42,920 bases of DNA from Sphaerosporella brunnea (lineage: Eukaryota > Ascomycota > Pezizomycetes > Pezizales > Pyronemataceae), in NCBI GenBank assembly GCA_008704415.1, contig VXIS01000378.1, positions 1 through 42,920 of the forward strand. Reading direction: 5' to 3'. Of this stretch, positions 32,838 to 42,583 are shown in pieces (within the stretch, counting starts at the first letter, position 1; each line of letters begins with the position of its first letter). A program made the position numbers and the translations under genes. Under the pieces are notes generated by a model. The model ran no database searches. It was not told the origin of the DNA and was given only the letters and a program-made list of their open reading frames with translations.

Positions 32838-34244
32838 CTAAACATCATCAGTAGTCTCATCATCGGTGTCGTCGGTAACCTTCTGGAGTCCTTCGCCGAA
32901 GAGGAAGCAGTCGACGTCGATTCTGAAGAACTTGCTGATGCGCTGGTCTGCGATGGGGCCGGGGAAGATCCAGTGGAACGCGGCCTCGTCGTTGCTGATC
33001 CAGATGAATTCGCAGTCTATGAAGTGGGCTGTTTCCCAAAGTTTGTTTAGTGATTGGAGGGAGGGGCATGAGCATCTGGATCGAGGAGGAGGACTTACGA
33101 TCCGCAAATTGCTGATCTGCAATTTGGCCACGAGCTTTGATGATTTTTGCGCCCGGCCATTCGGGCTCATCGGCAATCCTTAGGACTTGCGACAGGTCAT
33201 CGACCACGAAGGTGTATTCACCGCGCGGGACGTTGATATCGCCCGTCAACTTTACGGCCTCGAGTTTATGTGGTGCGGTCTGAAGGAATAGGACCATCTC
33301 GATGCCGTGGAGGTGGTAATCGCCGACCCACACACCTTTCAGTGGGGTGGAAGGGCTGGGGGTGTACCACTCCTCTTGCAGAGCGGAAAAGGTCCAACTT
33401 GTGACATCTCGTGCGTAGGGTGGTAGCGTAGCTGCTTTCGGAGGCGGAAGATGTCGACACATGCCTCCGAGAGGGATGTGGGTTGATGGCCTTTGCTCTT
33501 GAAGGCGGAGATGCTGACATTCCTGGCGCGCCTCTGCAGCGGGAAGAGTAGATGGAGGCCATAGGGCCATGTTCGGATTTTGAGTGTGTAGGGGAATGGG
33601 CACGGCTCGTAGCAGGGTTGTGGATACGGCGGACAGGTTGGAGGGGTAGGTCAGCTCGCCTGTGTCTGGATCCGGTCGTCCAAATGGGGAGAGAGTTAAC
33701 AGTGGCTCGGCCCATAGCTTGACGGTCAGAGTGAAGGTCGAGACCAGAACGGATGGATCGTGCGACCAGGTGTTTATTCTCGATGAGCATGGTGGTGCTA
33801 GCAATTGGTGGATCGCGATATCACCGGTCGATGGATTGTAGCGTGTGGCGACTACCAGGCCGCTGAAACGTCGGTCCGAATGCCAAAGCCGCGGAGCCAG
33901 CCAGAGATGCGGATGCAGGCTCCCGTACAGAGACTTGAAGCTCTCATACGGGCTGGGAGTGGCGATGCGGAGGGAGAAAAGAAGTGAGCTCCATAATTTG
34001 GGGAGGGAGGTGAGGTTGTGTAGACGGCGGTTGACACGCGATATGAGTGCTAAGTCATGACCGGGGAGGAATTGCAGGGTTTGGATCAACAGTTCTGGCG
34101 AAAGTCAGGTGTTGAGGTCTCCAGTGGAGGGCAGCAAAACTAACCGTTGGGGAGCGAGAGAAGGGTTCGTTCCTGTGGGATTGGAGAAGGTACGGATAAT
34201 TGTTGGAGGTGAGAATGGTCGTCGTCGTCGTTGGCATTGTCCAT
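32838..34244 (-). CDS. F-box protein
   Basis: F-box proteins are substrate receptors of SCF ubiquitin ligases and bind Skp1 through the N-terminal F-box. Exons 34244-34145, 34094-33099 and 33028-32838 give 428 residues. Intron 1 (GTTAGT..CCTGAC..CCAG) joins SLPN to ELLIQTLQFLPGHDLALISRVNR, rebuilding a classic F-box (LPNELLIQTLQFL, then WSSLLF) near residues 31-75. The remainder has W-rich blocks (WLAPRLWHSDRRFSGLVVATRYNP, LKGVWVGDYHLHGIEMVLF, GEYTFVVDDLSQVLRIADEPEWPGA) typical of fungal F-box proteins whose C-terminal half forms a beta-rich domain. Intron 2 (33029-33098, GTAAGT..AACAG) leads to FIDCEFIWISNDEAAFHWIF and an acidic end. The start is the ATG at 34244; an in-frame ATG at 34388 would add a repetitive leader. 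Substrate unknown. Confidence 0.85.
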
Positions 34245-34548
34245 TGCGGCTGCGGCAGTTTTTTGATTGATGTCGTGGGTTTGGTCGTGGGTTTGGTCGT
34301 GGGTTTGGTCGTCTGGTGGGTCTGAATAGATATGGCGGGTGATGTGGCGGGTGATGTGGCGGGTGGGTTGGTGGATCCGTATGAACATGATTCTGGATAG
34401 AGGTAATATGTAACAAAAAGCCCAGTGATAGGGCTACCTGATTAATCTAAATTACGCGGTGCTACGGCATTCTGACAAATCGAATATAAATTCTTATTCA
34501 ATATAAAATGCCGCATCAATTGCAATACCGTATAATCTCATATATAAG
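34245..34548. other. F-box gene upstream region with short tandem repeats
   Basis: TCGTGGGTTTGG occurs three times in tandem at about 34273-34310, and a GATGTGGCGGGT-type unit repeats at about 34332-34370. Beyond 34440 the sequence is AT-rich and passes into the transposon zone. CGGCATT and AATGCCG at about 34463 and 34508 form a small inverted pair. Confidence 0.5.
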
Positions 34549-34635
34549 GTACACCCCCATTTTGGGACTAGCGCGGTTTCACAAACCGCACTAACCTATT
34601 TTGAACTAGTCCAATATCAGATTGGGGTGCCGGCC
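34549..34635. repeat. Probable end of the pogo-type transposon, self-complementary
   Basis: The stretch begins GGTACACCCCCATTTTGGGACTAG and ends ACTAGTCC..ATTGGGGTGCC, with GCGGTTTCACAAACCGC between. The two halves are imperfect inverse copies, so the whole can fold as one hairpin. It lies on the 3' side of the decayed transposase, and ACCGCACTAA recurs beyond the transposase 5' end (about 37670). The opposite element end may be near 37740-37760, where ACACCCC and CTAG reappear inverted, but that match is short. Confidence 0.45.
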
Positions 34636-34807
34636 AAAAAACAGCGTTGCGCGCGCTTCAATCTTCGTCCTTAAAACAAAACCAAACCCCATCATCTTCA
34701 TCATACTCAGTGTCACTCAAAGCAGGAAAGAGGTCCTGCACTACATAATTTCGCTTGACTCCTACAAGCCTGTCACTTCATCTGATGAATTCCGGAGGTT
34801 GCGCCGA

Positions 34808-35470
34808 GCCAGTCGAGTCATTATCCGTGATCGGAGCTTTTTCAAGCGTTCAGGCGTTAGGAAAGACCTAGGAGTGAAAAAGCATCAAGAGCTACCTATT
34901 GTCTGCTTGCCAGCACGGCCTCTTGGCCGCCCTCTTGGCCGCCCTCTTCTATTTCCCCTCACCGGCGCTGCTGGACCTTCTGCCGAGCCAGTCAAGTCGC
35001 CACCCCCGTGGGCAAATCGCCGCCCGTGAGTGAGTCGCCGCCCGTGAGTGAGTCGCTACCTGTGAGTGAGTCGCCGCCCGTGAGTGAGTCGCCGCCCGTG
35101 AGTGAGTCGCCACCCGTGAGTGAGTCGCTGCCTGTGAGCGAGTCGTCATCCGTGACTGGAGTTTTTTCAAGCGTTCAGACGTTAGGAAAGACTAGGAGTG
35201 AAAGAGCATCAAGAGCTACCTATTGCCTGCTTGCCAGCACGGCCTCTTGGCCGCCCTCTTGGCCGCCCTCTTGGCCGCCCTCTTCTACTTCCTCTCACCG
35301 GTGCTGCTGGACCTTCCGCCGAGCCAGTCAAGTCGCCACCCGTGGGTAAATCGCCGCCCGTGGGTAAATCGCCGCCTGTGAGCAAATCGCCGCCCGTGAG
35401 TGAGCCGCTGCCCATGGATGAGTCGCCGCCCGTGAGTGAGTCGCTGCCCGTGAGGGAGGCGCCGCCCGCA
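34808..35470. repeat. Tandem duplication, period about 325 bp, with two 18-bp minisatellites
   Basis: TTTTTTCAAGCGTTCAG and about 165 bp after it occur at about 34838-34998 and again at 35163-35340, offset by 325 bp. Each copy is followed by an array of an 18-bp unit close to GAGTCGCCGCCCGTGAGT: about seven units at 35021-35150 and seven at 35333-35460. Both copies include CTTGGCCGCC repeats (two and three units). Read on the minus strand, the higher-coordinate copy continues the transposase tail as TGGDLP-like repeats followed by RGRPRGRPRGRPRGRAGK, an AT-hook array. Confidence 0.85.
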
Positions 35471-37631
35471 ATCAAGTTGATGTCCGGGATGCCTAGGGAA
35501 GATTCTGTGCCGCTTTCATCGCTGCTGTCAAATTTAGACCTGCCATCAGCTGAGCAAGATCCTCGCCTTGAGAATCACTTGTATCCGAAAACTCATCCTG
35601 CACTGCGCATCCTCGCGTCCTCCACTCTTTAATGCCAGACCGCAGTACCTCTAGATCCAACCCTTTTACCGATAGCTCGTCATCACAGCTTCCGTCAATA
35701 GGAAGTGATAGGCCTAGACTTCGAAAGCTCCGTACAATGACCTCCTGTCGGGTTGCGCAGAACTCTTCCCAAGCTTTTCCCACACAGCGCGTCATCATCA
35801 CCCGCATTTTTCCAACTTCACTCTCCTTAACAATTGGAACATCTGCAGACTCCAGCTGGTCCAGCTCGTCATCAATGGTCTGTTTGAGGATATCTTTGAA
35901 AGGCCGGTTTACAGAAACATCAAGGGGTTGCACGAGACCAGTGCAGTCAGCTGGAACAAGCGAGAGTGTAATGTTCTGCTCTCGCAGAAAGGCTTAACGG
36001 TGTCAGTCTTGTGGGACTTGAGAAGATCCATTACTAGAAGCGCCGGCTGTGTGTGGCGATCACCAAGGACAGGTAGCAGCATTTCTTGCAGCCAAAAAAG
36101 AATAATTGAACCATTAGCGTAACCTTTAGGGTTGAATTTAACAACCACCCGAGGATCGTATTGGGCTTCCTCCTGCTTTCGAGGTGCTTTTTTGTTTTCT
36201 TCTGCCCCACGAAAAATCAGAAGAGGCTTAACTCGTGCGACGCCATCAGCAAAAATTGTAAGTTGTATTGTTGCCTGACGTTTATCCCAACCGAACCTTT
36301 TACTTCGAATCCAGATGGTTTTATTGCCTTTGAAATCGTAAGTTCGTCCAGTTAGATACTCCCAAGGAAGTGGTGTTTGATCCATGTTGAGAATGTGCGA
36401 GAGTAAAAACCGGCCCACCGCTGTAATCACCCCTCGTAGTGTATCTTCTGCACCATCACGCAATTGGGAATTTCTCCGGTTGAAACAGAGAAAGTTGATA
36501 ATCATATCGCAATACTCTTTAGGCGGTTGCTGTGCTTTGTTGGTGACAATGCGAATTGCAATTTCGTTTCTGGATAAAAACTTGGCGAACCAGCCTTGAG
36601 ACATGTTGAAAACATGGTGTCACGGGTATGGTCACGTGACATGTGCTCTAAGTAGTCAGCTAGGGAAATAGAATAGAGTCTGCATAGTGATCGCCTCGAG
36701 GGCACGTGATAGCCGGGTGGCTCCGGATCATAGTAGCTAGCTTGAGTGACGCTATAGAAGAACTCGGAGATCGGGTGCCTCAGGTGGGACGCTACCTGGG
36801 AAGAGCATCCGGTTCGGAGATAACTATAGTATAGGCTGTTGTTAGAGCTCTTCCGAGATATCTTCGTTGACCTGCCTGTTCCAGGAACTAGCCTGACGAT
36901 CGGAGGGGTCAGGAGTGATCAACCGGAAGGCGTAGAGCCGAAAAAGGGAAGAATCACTCGGCCTAGAACCTCCATAGTAAGTGTGGTTGTTGCGTAGGGC
37001 ATGCGACGCAGAAGATCGGGAGATGGAGCCAATAGGGCTGAGCATCTTCCTGCAACACGAGAATACAACGCTTACAGAGCGGGGTATCCGGGTGCGACCC
37101 ATGTCTATGACTCATGATTTGGAATCAAAGAGTGAGTCATAGGAAGGTGGGGCGATCTCTGTGCGCGCCTGACGCCCGCAGTCGTAGAGACTGTCGGAAA
37201 GCCAGCAAGGAGTAAAGGCTGAGTATTACTCAGGGAGACGGTAGTCTCTGGAGCGGCGTTCTACTATAAGTAGGATTGCTTCCGCCGAGAGAACCCCTTT
37301 ATCTTCAGCAATAAGAACCATTAGTGTCCACCCGACAGAATAGCCCTTAAAATTCTATTGTTTAGGATTTAGTTTCTTAAGGTCCTGAGTTCAATTCCAC
37401 GACACTCTGGTAGACAGAGCCTCGTTACACATGGGTGCTTTCCGGATAGACTGTAGGGAATAGCGCTTTACTTGAACGTTCGAACCATCTTCTCCGGACA
37501 ATCTTTCCTTCTTCACGCCGAGCAGCGAAAGCTTTGAGTAAAGCTTCTTCAAGTAAAGGCCACCGGCCTCGGCAGGGTCGGTATGTTCGTTGAGTAGGCT
37601 TCAAAAGGAGTAATGTTGACTCATTCTTCAA
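35209..37631 (-). pseudogene. Pogo-type (Tc1/mariner) DDE transposase, broken
   Basis: Cut-and-paste transposases of the pogo/Fot/jerky clade. The N-terminal HTH piece is 37631-37435 (GRWPLLEEALLKAFAARREEG, RRRWFERSSK). An 812-bp LTR with its duplicated target interrupts it, and the frame resumes at 36612 (SQGWFAKFLSRNEIAIR, NKAQQPP, the CENP-B-type second HTH). The DDE_1 catalytic core follows: NMDQTPLPWEYL (first Asp), TIFADGVARVKPLLIFRG, ALLVMDLLKSH (second Asp). A 1-nt deletion near 35984-35992 shifts the frame before GLVQPLDVSVNRPFK (third Asp), which reads on to a stop at 35493. A further frame change is needed to reach the acidic/AT-hook tail ending at 35209. The catalytic Asp positions are all present, so decay is recent or partial. 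The short MITEs in the window do not clearly share its ends. Confidence 0.85.
36618..37429 (+). mobile_element. Solo LTR, 812 bp, inserted in the transposase
   Basis: The element begins TGTCACGGG and ends CTCGTTACA, the TG..CA ends of LTR retroelements, and is flanked by an exact 5-bp duplication CATGG (36613-36617 and 37430-37434). Removing it and one copy of the target rejoins the transposase frame precisely at HV|FN. It has no polyprotein, and I see no second LTR inside. On the plus strand a TATAAGTA box near 37266 and an AATAAG near 37308 fit U3-R order, so plus is the probable sense. The retroelement family cannot be named from the LTR alone. Confidence 0.85.
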
Positions 37632-38047
37632 TAAAAGGTTAGCTCAAAACTAACAAATAGTTTCAATGCACCGCACTAAATAGTTTCCTAACCTGTCTCC
37701 ATCGATTGACGTAGTGTACCTGTTTCATGGCCTCGTTTCCAGGCTCCTAGTACTCCGGGGTGTGGCCGGGCTTGATTATTCGCCCTGACAGCGTAGAGGC
37801 GTTAGTACTGCTGGGGTGCAGCCGGTCTTAATTCTACGCGATCACTGCGTAGCAGCGACTAGCTCCACGCTAACCATTCTGGATCTATACAAACTTCAAA
37901 CTCGTAGGAGAGCCTGGAGACTTCCACCTCACCAAAATCGATACTCCTCCAGCTCGTCGAAATTCTCCTCTCGCTCTCTCAGAATCGATTCCCATACCAA
38001 TTCCGAGCATTTTCCGTGTACCCCCCAACAAATCCCCGTCCAGACCA
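37632..38047. other. Upstream region of the unknown gene, with a 55-bp imperfect tandem repeat
   Basis: TAGTACTCCGGGGTGTGGCC (37748) and TAGTACTGCTGGGGTGCAGCC (37803) begin two adjacent units of about 55 bp with roughly 70% identity. The remainder is the putative promoter and leader of the gene starting at 38048, pyrimidine-rich close to the ATG. The 5' part belongs to the transposon. Confidence 0.5.
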
Positions 38048-39698
38048 ATGACTTCTCGACCTGCAGTCCCAAAGCGCACGGGCGATTCGCCCACTCCTGA
38101 TGCACGGCAACAAGCCACAAAGAAGGCACGAACGGTCCCTCGGGGTCAATCCAAATTGGTCTCCCCTCGTAAAGGGCGTGCCGGTCGTGACGGCATCAAT
38201 TCGATTGATCCCTGTGCCTCGTCGGACGCCTGCTACGAGGCATACGTCAATCCCGATTCCGCGGCCATTCTGAGCCACGCCGTCTCCGCAGACGATTATG
38301 CAGTCGGCCTGGATTACTTCTGGGCGCAGCTGTTCACGGCCTCGCGGGATTTCAATCCCGACGAGCGTGCGGAGCTTTTTCGGCGAACCTTACCCGCGTT
38401 CGCCGAAAGCGATTCCTCAGAAACTGCACAGAAGCTGTCCGAGCGTTTCGAGGACAGCTTTCACACGTTCCAAGGCTTTTTCTTGGAGCGTGTGCGCGCG
38501 TATGCAGAAAGCTGGATCGCGACTGACTCCGGAAAGGATTGGATAGAAGCCCGTACAAGCGCTGTGTGAGTGGCCGCGGCAATCGTTTTTCTGGTGATAG
38601 CTAATTGATTCGCTGTGTAGCCGGCGCAAATCGAGAGATTCCCGCGTGCCTCCAAACCCCGCAAAGCCCGACGATTTGTTGTTGTGGAACGGAAAATCGG
38701 GTTTGCAGTGGGGTCTGACCCAATGCACCGATTTCTGGCTCCTATGCCTGCGTGGTTTGAGAGTGCCCATGGCCGCAGATGGCCAGGTCCGGTGGTTCAG
38801 CAGTGAGGATAGGGGCGAGATGTGGTATGCGGAGCTCACGCGAATCGCCCTGGAGCTGGTCCGCTCCCATATCATTGCTCACCATGCTCGGACCGGCAAG
38901 AAAGAGATTGGCCGTGAGCAGCGAATTTTCGATCTGCGTAGGATTATGTCGCCGCATGCCGAGGCCCTCAAGGCGACACCCAGAATCGTTCCTACGGCGG
39001 GTCGTCCGCTGCAGCCGCTGCCGCCACTAGAATCGCTCAAGGCTGCCCGGCAGGAGGCCCACAGCGCTCCCCCGCCAAAATTCGATTTCGACAACGTCTT
39101 GAAATCGAAAGCGGATTTGGCCGGGGCTCTGCCATTTCCACGGGAGGCAATTGGTTCTGCGCGGGGACAAGCAGAGGAGACTGTTGCCGAACAGCGGGAA
39201 GCTTTCAGGGCTATTTATGAGACTGAAAGCACCCGAGGTGGTGCTCCTCCGCTCAGCGGCTTCGATTTGCCAACGGAGTTCTACAATCCCGATGACGGCG
39301 TGTTTACGCCAAAAGGCGATTTCATCCCGACTGATTCAGATCAGTTCGTGACTGATTTCGCCGTTGCTTTTGCGAAGGCACCGATCTGGAAGAAGGCGCA
39401 GCTATGGGACGATTACATAGCTATGGAATTGGCCCGGATAGACAGCCAGATGATCCTTTCGATGGCCCGTCGGAATGAACTGGTTGCCATCCGTGAAAAG
39501 GCAACGAGGGACTATGAGCAATGGCGCATTCAGCGCCAGACACTGGAGCAGTCCTATCGTGACACGGCCCGCAACAGCAAAGCGATCGCCGATTTGAGAG
39601 CAAAAACTGGTCCAGAGCACAGAGTCCCTCACTGTAAAACCACTAGGTTCACTAAACCGCGTACAAGGAAGATAGGCCAAACAGTAATCCTTTTCTAA
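38048..39698 (+). CDS. Unknown two-exon protein inside the transposon zone
   Basis: Exons 38048-38565 and 38621-39698 (intron GTGAGT..CTAATTGATT..GTAG, 55 nt) give 531 residues. I do not recognise the family. The first 60 residues are basic and Ser/Pro-rich with KRTGDSPTPDARQQATKKAR, a likely nuclear signal. Next is a helical block (VSADDYAVGLDYFWAQLFTA..FNPDERAELFRRTLPAFAE..FHTFQGFFLERVRAYAESW). Exon 2 carries WNGKSGLQWGLTQCTDFWLLCLRGLRVP and ELTRIALELVRSHIIAHHA, a Pro-rich linker, then FAKAPIWKKAQLWDDYIAMELARIDSQMI and a coiled-coil-like end. The last 35 residues (after RAKTGPEH) look like read-through into repeat sequence, so the native C-terminus may be lost. The body has host-like codon use and no stops. 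It could be a lineage-specific gene or cargo of a larger element. Confidence 0.65.
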
Positions 39699-40250
39699 GG
39701 AAAAGACACTTGTTGGGCGAAGAGCTTTCAAATACGGGATCGGTAAAGATTCGCTAATGGTACGAGTATATTCGTACCGAAGGGAAAATAGAATAAAGAT
39801 TTCGAAACGAATATAGATTGTGTAAACGACAATATTGTTAAGGCTGAACCTCACAATATCCTAACGATGATGTCTGCTAACTCTGGTGGTCTCTCAACTC
39901 GAGGGAAATCTCGCGGGTTATATCCTGACGGATTCGCCTTTGAGCCTCAAAGTTGATTTCCAATCCTCGGACGAACAATTGCCCCGATTGCCACGTAAGG
40001 GTACCGAGCTTCTTTGACTAGCCAGGGATTATAGATAACCCCCACTCCAACTCGGACACTCTTCTGCAGCTATGGCGTGATTGAACGCGTAAGCTTTGAC
40101 GCCTAGAATGCCCTATTGAAGTGCCGCAGTAGCTATGACGTGATGACCAATTACCGAAGTGACTTTGGTACTTATCAAGTCTTGTCACAGGTGCTCCCCT
40201 CATATACCCACCGGGTACGTTCCGGTATAACGGTCGGGCGCAACGTGATG

Positions 40251-40305
40251 TGAGTTATTTTGTACCCTGGAAAAAACTATTTTTCTATGGGAACCGGCAA
40301 CTAAC
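40251..40305. repeat. 55-bp direct repeat, copy 1
   Basis: Begins TGAGTTATTTTGTACCCTGG and ends GGCAACTAAC. Identical to 40403-40457 except for one base (ACCGG versus ATCGG). Confidence 0.9.
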
Positions 40306-40402
40306 CACTTTTTGCCATATAACTCACGGTGAATAACCTGTGACAACTGCAAGGTGTTAGACCAACGCAGTTGTCATTATTCATTTGTATGCGCACGAAT
40401 GG

Positions 40403-40457
40403 TGAGTTATTTTGTACCCTGGAAAAAACTATTTTTCTATGGGAATCGGCAACTAAC
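40403..40457. repeat. 55-bp direct repeat, copy 2
   Basis: Second copy, 97 bp after the first, same orientation. The pair could be remnants of short terminal repeats, a local duplication, or a target duplicated during repair. Confidence 0.9.
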
Positions 40458-41099
40458 TTCACCATCGCCATTATGACGTAAGTCTTGTAACTCTTAGGAC
40501 ACTACCTAATAGAGTGGACTTATAGATGATTATACAGCCTCACTGTTGATAATCATCACCGTCAATAAACCGTTATGTAACCCTTAAGGTAATGTAGGCA
40601 TAACTCGTAAGGGGTACCAGAAATGGTACTGTGGGAGGTGGGTGTAACACCACCTCCCCCCTTATAAAGGTTTGTCCGCGAACCGCAGTTGTTGGACATG
40701 GGGTGTTCTCCTACACCAGAAACCCTTTCGCAACCGCCCAGACCACAATAGACGTATTGCTTGAAGACGAGCAACTGCGATCCATGCGAAATCAATTCGA
40801 TGCAGCTGCCGAAACTCTTACTAGCAATACTCTTGCTAGCAATGATAATCACGCTCCAAACTCGAAAAAGTGTGTCGACGCGTAAACACGCCTCAATCCG
40901 ACGGATTCTATCTGCTACTACTTGCCGGTCTCCCTGGTTATCGAGTCCCGAAATGTCCTGTTCCAGCAGACCGGTAATTGCTGCTGGACAGAGGCTTCAG
41001 AAGTCCGACAACGCTGCAGCAAGCTCGGAAAACTCCGAATCAGCCGCCTGTTGACGGAACAGCGCCTTTGTCTCCGCCTGCACTTCCTTGAACTCAGAG

Positions 41100-42472
41100 G
41101 TGCTTATATCGACGAAACCGTCATCCAACCATTCCGTCTAGGCTATCGATTCGGCGGCTTCACACCATATGTGCAACACCTCTGATCTATTCTCGTCGCT
41201 GTCACCTGTCAATTACGTCGCCCGGCTTGGAGATCATAACCAAATAAACATCCACCAAGCCGGCTTTGTCTCTGTCAACGACGTCCTTCTCTACTGCCTA
41301 TTCATACCTGAATTCAGACTATCCCTGATATCCGTCTCGCAGCTAGACTCCGCTGGAAAAAGGTCCACATTCTTTCACGGAACCTGCATAGTTACGAAGG
41401 CAAATGGTCATACAATCCTAGAAGCGACGAGTGACGAAGGCCTCTATAAGGTCCAACTTCAGGCCGAAACGCATATTACGACTCGATCCGGGCTACAGAC
41501 GTCACTGTCTGACAAGACCAAACTGTCACTACCTGACGAGACCAATTTGTCACTACCTGACAAGACCAAACTGTCACCACCTGACAAGGGAAAGCATGGA
41601 GCCGTACGAAAAGAGCGTTTTTACGCTCCAGTACAATGAAACTAGGCTAGCTGTTGAAAAAGAGACCGAATGCCGCAAAAACCCTTAAAAAGGCAAAAAC
41701 ATGGCTAATCCTTCTTAGAAGATCAGAATGGATTCAAAACCAAAAACCAAGCAAAGGACGACGACGACGTCAAATTCCCAGCGGATGACGACATCGACGA
41801 ATCAGACAACGATGACATTGACGGATCTGGCAACGGTGACGTCGACGGATGAGACACCAATGACATCGACGACTCGGCCTATAAGAGCAACGATCGGACA
41901 ATCATAGCCGAGAAGGCAAATCGAGGGGGGAGTGACTATACCGATCCGATTTCCCTTCTTTATGAGCCAGACCCTATCTCGCTCGAAGAAGCTATGGCTA
42001 GCTCTCACAAAGCCTCTTGGATTGATGCTATGAAAGAGGAATTCAAGTCGCTACTGGAAAGCCTCTTATGCGATGACAAGCTAGTGTCGGATCGGACTCG
42101 GACTCTCTATCAGTCGATGATCGGATCTCTCATGATCCAGATTCGAATGATAGGGGATCGGTGTCTTGCTTGCTAGGACACAACTCGTGAAGCGCTATGG
42201 CTACGACGTCTACGAGGCGATATCGAGCGCTCGATCGACTACAAGATGCCGATAAGCAGCGAAAACCTTGCCGACGTCATGACGAAAGCGGCCTACGGCA
42301 GAGCGTTGGAAGGCTTGGATAGGCGGCTACGGACTACCTTTTCCCCCCCTGAAGCTATCAGGAGGCGGGGTTTTTTAGATGGAAGTGCCGTAGCGCCCAG
42401 AGGTTATATGGAGGTCATGCCTCATATGATGGTTATTTGGGATGCGCTGGCACCACGGTCTTATACCTCCTA
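41100..42472 (+). pseudogene. Ty1/copia polyprotein, internally deleted
   Basis: Fragments appear in the normal copia order but with large gaps and frame changes. A retropepsin-like site reads IDSAASHHMCNTSDLFSSLS (about 41145-41200), where the usual DSGA has become DSAA, preceded by a stop. A gag-pre-integrase segment follows (FIPEFRLSLISVSQLDSAGK, EGLYKVQL). The integrase core is missing. The reverse-transcriptase opening EAMASSHKASWIDAMKEEF (about 41988-42045) jumps almost directly to LYQSMIGSLM, so the catalytic core is gone. An RNase H end remains with REALWLRRL and SENLADVMTKAAYGRALEGL (about 42190-42315). The ORF-like repeats SLPDKTK in the linker are a small tandem expansion. The copy cannot move by itself. 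Confidence 0.85.
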
Positions 42473-42583
42473 ACGTAAGCGCTTCCGATCGCTCGGCATC
42501 AGACGCTTACCGAAAAGCTCGGGCTTTACAAGATCGAAGGTTAGACGAGACGTTTTCGACACTTGCCTAGCAAGAGGGGGTAG

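Larger units (their letters stand above)
39699..41099. other. Non-coding repeat-like region before the copia remnant
   Basis: No gene supported. It contains a near-palindrome GGTACGA..TTCGTACC (39759-39778), two 55-bp direct repeats (40251 and 40403), an inverted pair TGACAACTGC / GCAGTTGTCA between them, and a 9-bp hairpin GGGAGGTGG / CCACCTCCC (40633-40658) directly before TATAAA at 40663. The part after 40690 may be a degraded gag leader, but I see no gag motif. Confidence 0.45.

Noticed and set aside
35021..35460. Possible CRISPR-like array
   Set aside because: The 18-bp units are contiguous with no unique spacers; this is a minisatellite in a eukaryotic genome.
34622..35632. Plus-strand frames with SPPVSE-type repeats
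   Set aside because: The repeats are the antisense reading of the transposase tail and minisatellite; the minus strand gives an AT-hook array with a known role.
37387..37400. GAGTTCAATTCC resembling a tRNA B box
   Set aside because: The flanking bases do not form a T stem, no matching A box or acceptor stem exists, and it lies inside the 812-bp LTR.
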